A stretch of 64,000 nucleotides of DNA, taken from Treponema sp. UBA3862 (GTDB taxonomy: Bacteria; Spirochaetota; Spirochaetia; Treponematales; Treponemataceae). Positions 60,201-64,000 of the stretch are shown here, one piece after another (the stretch's first letter is position 1; every line of letters begins with the position of its first letter). The stretch is from the NCBI GenBank assembly GCA_002392405.1, contig DGGY01000041.1, positions 62,001 through 126,000 of the forward strand, written 5' to 3'. Under the pieces are notes generated by a model, which was given only the letters and a program-made list of their open reading frames with translations, had not been told where the DNA came from and ran no database searches. The position numbers and the translations under genes are program-made.

Positions 60201-60318
60201 GAACTTCAAGAATATCCTGAACACCATCATTGTTCGGCGAAATATAAACAGGTCCTTTTTCGCCGTAAAGCAGAGAAGCACATAAAACTGCGCCAAAAGT
60301 TAAGAGTGTCTTTTTCAT
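57202..60318 (-). CDS. Large periplasmic/surface protein with repeated SPDGDG beta-domains and C-terminal OmpA domain
   Basis: 1038 residues from ATG 60318, overlapping the upstream stop by one base (TAATG). Signal peptide MKKTLLTFGAVLCASLLYG. Seven or more repeats of 90-130 residues each begin with a Ca-binding-like loop (ISPNNDGVQD, FSPNGDGVND, FSPDGDGNLD, FSPDGDGNRD, FSPNGDGIAD, FSPDNDGEDD) and contain FlgD-Ig-like cores (WNGIMDNGETAPDGTYYYSF, LDNTAPNVKVSLS). The last 110 residues are an OmpA-like peptidoglycan-binding domain (YTVTIEGHANNVSG, LSQERAEFVKSELKKNGVDG, RLTAVGRGGSQPV, NRRVEFILNK). It probably bridges the outer surface or outer membrane to the wall. It is co-translated with the PorV-like barrel. 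Confidence 0.85.
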   Translation of the reverse strand: MKKTLLTFGAVLCASLLYGEKGPVYISPNNDGVQDILEVPLQIKEKRYVSEWSFIIRNEKGEVIRTIGNKEKRPERLGLKNFFKQMVTPKTGVTIPASVTWNGIMDNGETAPDGTYYYSFSASDDNGNSATTSQLVVIVDNTAPEIELTQPSQDAKIFGEGAKASLSIKQDGSKEDLWTGTFSDAAGTPVRVFKWTESEPLKFDWSGTDDNGVFVKDGVYSYKITATDRAGNVSAPAVISNIIYSAEKPATNITLTGGRYFSPNGDGVNDTVSFEVKIPAPDQSKTGNKLVEWAVSVEDKDGKAVKTFSGTDNPPSSVIFDGKTDNGSAAPEGIYYAKVTAKYLNGFETVPLKSPEFMLDNTAPNVKVSLSNSTFSPDGDGNLDVLEIFQVTAVNGGSPVSNWTGLVTDAAGTIVKTFDFGSFLPEKLVWNGLDKSNVLSKDGSYRYTLSAGDAAGNSVKIDSPLFSLDTSKTELILTASPAAFNPSSGSVKFTPVVKSGSSVKDWKIEVKDTKGTVVWSQSAQRALPAVIEWNGLASDGSRTADGLYTAKLSTESANGAKAVTVSQPFTVDTVSPSIELSVPYTVFSPDGDGNRDNVPVTVKSSKEEKWTAAVLNSKNQTVKSYSWTGTVPAFAWDGTDDSGNKVADGTYKMVFASTDAAGNKASAEIAGLTVDKRETKAYVTADSEYFSPNGDGIADVQKFTVRTSLAEGISNWSFSITSAEGKVVRKWTSADSKNLPAVINWDGNGTDGKVCEGAFTGNLALSYEKGNTVTAVSSAFICTVTPPQLTVKTAPRYFSPDNDGEDDDLYIQLKGKSAVPLKNWSFQINDPENGKKFWSVNGKQTITERLVWDGRGNNGELVQSAMDYPYVFTATDSLGMTSTVEGKISVDVLVIRVGDVLKMAVPSIIFRSDAADFKTEDEIKGGIKASQKANNERVLKRIAQILNKFKNYTVTIEGHANNVSGTEAEENQDTVQYGKALKPLSQERAEFVKSELKKNGVDGSRLTAVGRGGSQPVVARSDKDNWWKNRRVEFILNK

Positions 60319-61367
60319 TATTCTTCTCCCCACAAAATAATCTCAGGCGGCTGTGTATCTTTAAGGCCTAAGTTAAGTTTTGCACCGGCACTTACTGCAT
60401 TTACGTTTTTATAAAGCTGTTTCCATGCAGCACCGGCAGTCATTTCACTCTGAGCCCAGCCCTTATTTGCAAGAATTGAACCGTCCTTAGAATAAAACTT
60501 GAACTGAACGCTTACGCCTAAAGAAGGAACGATATTCTTTGCGCCTTCTGAATATTCACATACGTCATATTCCCATGACGAACTTACTTTTACGATATCA
60601 CAGATAAGAATCTGAAATCCTGCATCAAAAACAAAGTCCTGAAAAGCAGGGAAAGAAAAATCAACGCTTGCACCAATATCAAAATTAGGCTTATCGAGAA
60701 GGCAGGCTGCAATTCCCATTTTTGGAGTAGCAATTCCAGGCCAGTCAGAAGCATAATCCCCTTTTACACCGTAAACATCAGTATGCTTAAGAGTTTTTCC
60801 TACGTTGAGGAGGGCTGCGCCAAAACGAAGGTCTTTCATAAAGAAAAGGTCTCCAAATTTATACAGAGCGCCCATATTTACACCGCCTGCCCAGTCTGAA
60901 TCATAACCCCAGAAAAAATCTGCGGCAAAGTTCATACCGATTGCAAGCTTATCATTAAGGTCTTTTGCAACATTTGCAGAAAGGGCAAAGTTATTTCCAA
61001 GATGCATTTCATAAAAAGGAACAAAAATTCCCTGCATTAAAAATGAAGAAACGCACCATCTTGAAGGGAAAAGAATTCCTCCTTCAAAAGCACCACCCAT
61101 TGATTTATCAGATGCGTCCTTACTGTCAAAAAGCAGTGTTCCGGAAAGATTAAGGACAATGCGCTGCTCATAGGCAGTTAAAGCAGGATTATTAACAACA
61201 GAATCAGAAGAAACACCTGACAGAGCCCCGCCCGCAGAAGAGGAAGCATCAGTCAGAAGATCCGGAGAGGCAATGCGGAAAAGATTCTGACCTCCTGCCG
61301 GCGGATTATAAGCATATAAAGCAGAACAGACACATAAAAGTGCAGCTGCAGTCAACTTTCTAAGCAT
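60318..61367 (-). CDS. PorV/FadL-like outer-membrane barrel protein
   Basis: 349 residues. Signal peptide to about residue 19 (LLCVCSALYA). The PorV/UPF0164 pattern SSAGGALSGVSSDSVVNNPA opens the mature part: a hydrophobic NPA plug-like start, then barrel strands (FAADFFWGYDSDWAGGVNMG, DFSFPAFQDFVFDAGFQILI). Treponemes carry several of these FadL-like OMPs. PorV partners of Bacteroidetes T9SS sort and anchor secreted proteins; whether this one does so is unknown. It is translated immediately before the OmpA-repeat protein (TAATG), suggesting a complex of barrel and Ig-repeat filament. Confidence 0.75.
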   Translation of the reverse strand: MLRKLTAAALLCVCSALYAYNPPAGGQNLFRIASPDLLTDASSSAGGALSGVSSDSVVNNPALTAYEQRIVLNLSGTLLFDSKDASDKSMGGAFEGGILFPSRWCVSSFLMQGIFVPFYEMHLGNNFALSANVAKDLNDKLAIGMNFAADFFWGYDSDWAGGVNMGALYKFGDLFFMKDLRFGAALLNVGKTLKHTDVYGVKGDYASDWPGIATPKMGIAACLLDKPNFDIGASVDFSFPAFQDFVFDAGFQILICDIVKVSSSWEYDVCEYSEGAKNIVPSLGVSVQFKFYSKDGSILANKGWAQSEMTAGAAWKQLYKNVNAVSAGAKLNLGLKDTQPPEIILWGEE

Positions 61368-61575
61368 AAAAAATTAAACCCCCATAGAAAATTAATCTCT
61401 ACTATAGTTATAACAGAAAATAAGCATAAATTAAAGAGAAAGTGATAAGACAACAGCGGGAAGACGACCTGCAAGGGAAGTTTTTTCCGATAATCAGGAG
61501 GCAATCTCCAAAATATATATTCTTGCTTCGCAACGGCTTTCGCCGCCGCTGCAATCGCTTACCCGTTTATAAATC

Positions 61576-61604
61576 TTGACAGTTTCTACTTATTAATTCA
61601 TATT
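61576..61604 (+). promoter_or_regulatory. Promoter with consensus -35 and leaderless start
   Basis: A perfect TTGACA (61576-61581), a 17-nt spacer, CATATT (61599-61604) and 6 nt to ATG 61611. No Shine-Dalgarno sequence is present. Confidence 0.55.
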
Positions 61605-61610
61605 TAAACT

Positions 61611-63140
61611 ATGGGTAAAAATTCGTCCGGCATGTCTTTTTTTCAGAGTCTTTTTTCTTCGCTTTTCAGCGGAAACGACCCTGAAGCTCTCAAAAAAAGG
61701 CAGCTTAAAGGTATAGCAAAAAATCTTTCACATTCAGGAACTAAATTTTACAGGGCTGGTTCAGATCAGGTCCTGAGCGCATTCGGAAAATTTTTCTATG
61801 ACGTTTATAAAATAATTTCCCCTGCACAGCTGTTATTTCAAAGCCAGCAGAATCCCAATTACTATAAAAACCTTGCAGTTGATTATTCTTTAACAGAATC
61901 CCAGAAACAGCAGATTGAAAACCTGACTGAAGAATCAATAATGACTCTTTCCAAGAACATGCCTTTCGGGGAACTCAAAACAAAAATCAACCAGGAACTT
62001 GAAAACTTTGTAAGTGAATTCGATGCGGATAAAATAAATGCGATTGACGGTCTTTACACAAAGCTGCTTGCTTTTAAGGCTTTCTGTCTTTATGACTTTT
62101 ATTTTATGCTAAAAAAATTCGACTCAACCCTGCGCGAAGGAGAATTCAACAGAACTCCAAAACTTGATCCGATTGAAGGCGCATATATTGCAGACGACCT
62201 TAAAGATTTTACTGCAATTCTTTATTCCCTCCCGCTTGATGAAGACTGGAATGACCTTATGGCAATGTTCAAGGCTGCAAAAGGTGTTGAGCCTGTAAAA
62301 CCTGGTCACTGGAATAAAATCGTTCAGAAGCTCCGTCAGTACAGAGACAGCCGTGTCTTTGACATGATGATTCAGCTTATTACAAAAGATCCTGATTACT
62401 TTACTGATGTAAACGCAAAGCAGGAACATGTTGTTGAATCTTACATTGAAAGTACAAAAACTCAGGCAGCAAACACTATCCGCAAACTCGAAAGCGAACA
62501 GAAAAACTCAAAAATCGACAGTCTGCTCGTACAGATTTTCAATACAAGCGCAGTAGTAATCTTAAAAAACTACACAGAAGCCGCAAGCGAAGCCTTCGAA
62601 AAACGAAATCTCGGCAAATATGAATATGCAAAGCCCCTCAACTATTTAAAAGCCTTCCTTCTCGAATATGTTAAACGCGATGTGCGTGAATATGCCGACC
62701 TTGTTTTAATCCGCGGTAAATGGACTGTTGGACAGCTTTCAACTGACATGAGTAATTACTATCATCAGATGCTCGAAGCCAGCGATGAAATTACAAACTT
62801 TGATGACAAACTTGCAGAAGAAGCAGAAATAGGTTCAAAAATCAAAACTCTCCTTCCTCGCGCAGAACGTGACCGTGAAGCAAACAACATAATAAAGACA
62901 ACTTTAAAAGATACAAACTCTCTTGCAAAAGAATACATTGTAAATACAACAAAAGCGATGATTGGTTTTGCAAAAATCTTAAAGACTGTAATTGAAGACT
63001 ACCAGAAGCCTAAGGGCGAAATCGTAATGAACTGGAAGGAACTTGACCGCTTTGCAGAACACCCTATCAATCAGCTGAGCGTCGAGGTTTACAAAAAAAT
63101 GTACCTTTTCGTCCAGCTCATCCAGGGTATTCTTCAGTAA
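61611..63140 (+). CDS. Spirochaete-conserved helical protein of unknown function
   Basis: 509 residues, no signal peptide, no membrane helix, predicted almost all alpha-helical and charged (TESQKQQIENLTEESIMTLS, AANTIRKLESEQKNSKIDSL). It resembles treponeme proteins labelled DUF5312, from memory only. It has no catalytic motif. A second start at MSFFQS (61632) is possible. The gene begins right after a promoter element and ends at a strong terminator, so it is monocistronic. A cytoplasmic structural or motility-associated role is conceivable but unsupported. Confidence 0.7.
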   Translation: MGKNSSGMSFFQSLFSSLFSGNDPEALKKRQLKGIAKNLSHSGTKFYRAGSDQVLSAFGKFFYDVYKIISPAQLLFQSQQNPNYYKNLAVDYSLTESQKQQIENLTEESIMTLSKNMPFGELKTKINQELENFVSEFDADKINAIDGLYTKLLAFKAFCLYDFYFMLKKFDSTLREGEFNRTPKLDPIEGAYIADDLKDFTAILYSLPLDEDWNDLMAMFKAAKGVEPVKPGHWNKIVQKLRQYRDSRVFDMMIQLITKDPDYFTDVNAKQEHVVESYIESTKTQAANTIRKLESEQKNSKIDSLLVQIFNTSAVVILKNYTEAASEAFEKRNLGKYEYAKPLNYLKAFLLEYVKRDVREYADLVLIRGKWTVGQLSTDMSNYYHQMLEASDEITNFDDKLAEEAEIGSKIKTLLPRAERDREANNIIKTTLKDTNSLAKEYIVNTTKAMIGFAKILKTVIEDYQKPKGEIVMNWKELDRFAEHPINQLSVEVYKKMYLFVQLIQGILQ

Positions 63141-63148
63141 AAAAATTA

Positions 63149-63174
63149 AGCCCCGCAGACACGGGGCTGTTTTT
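63149..63174 (+). terminator. Terminator of the 509-residue gene
   Basis: The stem AGCCCCG/CGGGGCT with loop CAGACA is followed by G and five T. Its end overlaps the stop of the converging metI gene. Confidence 0.9.
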
Positions 63175-63826
63175 ATCTCTTTTTCAAAATACTTTCGGCT
63201 ATTTTTGTGCCTGCAAACTGAATTACTGCAACCATAAAAATAATTACCACAACAGAAGCAAGCATTACATCTGTCCTGAAACGCTGATAGCCGTAACGGA
63301 TTGCAAGGTCCCCAAGTCCGCCGCCGCCTAAAGTTCCGGCCATAGCAGAATATGAAATAAGATTAATTACTGTTAGTGTAATTCCTGACACAACTGACGG
63401 AAGCACCTCAGGAATTAAAACCTTGTAAATAATCTGCCAGTTTGTTGAACCCATTGCCCTTGCAGCAGTAATTACGCCCGGTTCTATTTCTATAAGGGCA
63501 GTTTCAATCACCCTGGCAACAAAAGGTGCTGCAGCAATACTCAGAGGAATAATCGTAGCGGCAGTTCCGATTGCTTTTCCGAGCACAAGTCTTGTAAAAG
63601 GGAGAAGAACAATCATCAGAATAACAAACGGGAAAGAACGGAGTACATCAATAATACGGCTCAGAACCATATTAAAAACCGGCTTCGGCGTAATTCCTGT
63701 ATTTCCTGTAATAAAAAGCAGGATTCCAAGAGGAAAACCGATTAAAACAGAAAAGAAAGTTGAAAACAAAACCATTAAAAGTGTCTGCAGAGTAGAAACT
63801 CCAACAAGCTGAATTATCTGATTCAT
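63173..63826 (-). CDS. metI: D-methionine ABC transporter permease
   Basis: 217 residues, five membrane helices, the usual size of MetI. The EAA loop is AARAMGSTNWQIIYKVLIPE VLPS (start of the helix-loop region that contacts the ATPase), preceded by RSFPFVILMIVLLPFTRLVL and followed by NLISYSAMAGTLGGGGLGDL. Four-base overlap (ATGA) with the upstream metN gene shows an operon; the substrate-binding protein MetQ would be upstream, outside the window. It imports methionine. Confidence 0.92.
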   Translation of the reverse strand: MNQIIQLVGVSTLQTLLMVLFSTFFSVLIGFPLGILLFITGNTGITPKPVFNMVLSRIIDVLRSFPFVILMIVLLPFTRLVLGKAIGTAATIIPLSIAAAPFVARVIETALIEIEPGVITAARAMGSTNWQIIYKVLIPEVLPSVVSGITLTVINLISYSAMAGTLGGGGLGDLAIRYGYQRFRTDVMLASVVVIIFMVAVIQFAGTKIAESILKKR

Positions 63827-64000
63827 TCTTTTTCTACCTCCACTGAGTTTTCATTGAGAAAGGCAACGGCTTTTTTTATTTCAGTTTCATTGCCAATAAA
63901 ATCAACAAGCATTGTGCCGACTCTTTTTCCCTGAACACTCTGAATTCCGCCGGCCCTTACATTAAATTCAACATCAAACTTTTTTGCCACCTGACTTAAA
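63823..64000 (-). CDS. metN: Methionine ABC transporter ATPase, C-terminal NIL domain (runs off the right edge)
   Basis: Only the last 58 codons are in the window, ending VAFLNENSVEVEKE and TGA. The segment LSQVAKKFDVEFNVRAGGIQ continuing SVQGKRVGTMLVDFIGN is the NIL (MetN C-terminal) ferredoxin-like domain that binds methionine and inhibits transport when the cell has enough. The nucleotide-binding part is outside. It overlaps metI by four bases. Confidence 0.93.
   Translation of the reverse strand, partial: LSQVAKKFDVEFNVRAGGIQSVQGKRVGTMLVDFIGNETEIKKAVAFLNENSVEVEKE

Overview
The window reads as chromosomal DNA of a host-associated, probably gut or rumen, Treponema-like spirochaete. This is inferred from gene content, not from a marker gene. 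The evidence is: PorV/FadL-like outer-membrane barrels next to large OmpA-domain proteins; many secreted lipoproteins with Cys lipoboxes, BspA-type leucine-rich repeats, InlB-type repeats and DUF6273-like domains; a eukaryote-like one-chain glycyl-tRNA synthetase; an apparently class II PurE; and an AT-rich sequence dotted with GC-rich palindromic intergenic repeats. A secreted pectin methylesterase/rhamnogalacturonan acetylesterase points to a pectin-using species. No rRNA, tRNA, CRISPR, phage or transposase gene was seen.

Layout. 1-4.65 kb (all leftward): two paralogous barrel/transglutaminase-like envelope proteins, a FecR-like periplasmic protein and the start of a CHASE2 sensor, possibly one envelope-sensing module. 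4.7-7.4 kb: purN, an N-terminally truncated chemotaxis receptor and a decayed second copy of the purN 5' end. 7.4-23.7 kb is an accessory island: five large leftward surface lipoproteins, a DUF4143 ATPase flanked by 85-bp direct repeats, purM, an orphan HicB-like antitoxin, a vapBC-type toxin-antitoxin pair, and remnants of a brnT-like toxin gene and of a DUF6273 gene. 23.9-37.1 kb is mostly housekeeping: gpmI, a chagasin-like inhibitor, purE, nudC, a YeaQ-family protein, an S1-domain protein with an RluA-type pseudouridine synthase, the lysine/diaminopimelate genes dapA-asd-lysA, a MATE exporter and aroC. 37.4-41.2 kb: the two-enzyme pectin esterase. 41.4-50.7 kb is an envelope cluster: a D,D-carboxypeptidase, a degenerate deacetylase-like protein, a LysM/M23 peptidase, signal peptidase I, an FtsI-type PBP with PASTA domain and a DUF115/Maf-like protein. 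50.7-64 kb: a four-hairpin RNA candidate, an HD-GYP-like protein, a degenerate aldo/keto reductase, glyQS, a barrel protein, a TIGR02757 protein, a PorV-like/OmpA-repeat pair, a spirochaete protein of unknown function, and metI with the end of metN.

Themes. (1) Purine genes purN, purM and purE are present but scattered. (2) At least two families of structured GC-rich repeats sit between genes and flank accessory genes. One family keeps its hairpin while changing the hairpin sequence. (3) Several rightward genes lack a Shine-Dalgarno sequence and have a -10 box exactly 6 nt before ATG, suggesting leaderless mRNAs. (4) Several enzyme-fold proteins lack catalytic residues: a transglutaminase-like, a deacetylase-like and an aldo/keto reductase.
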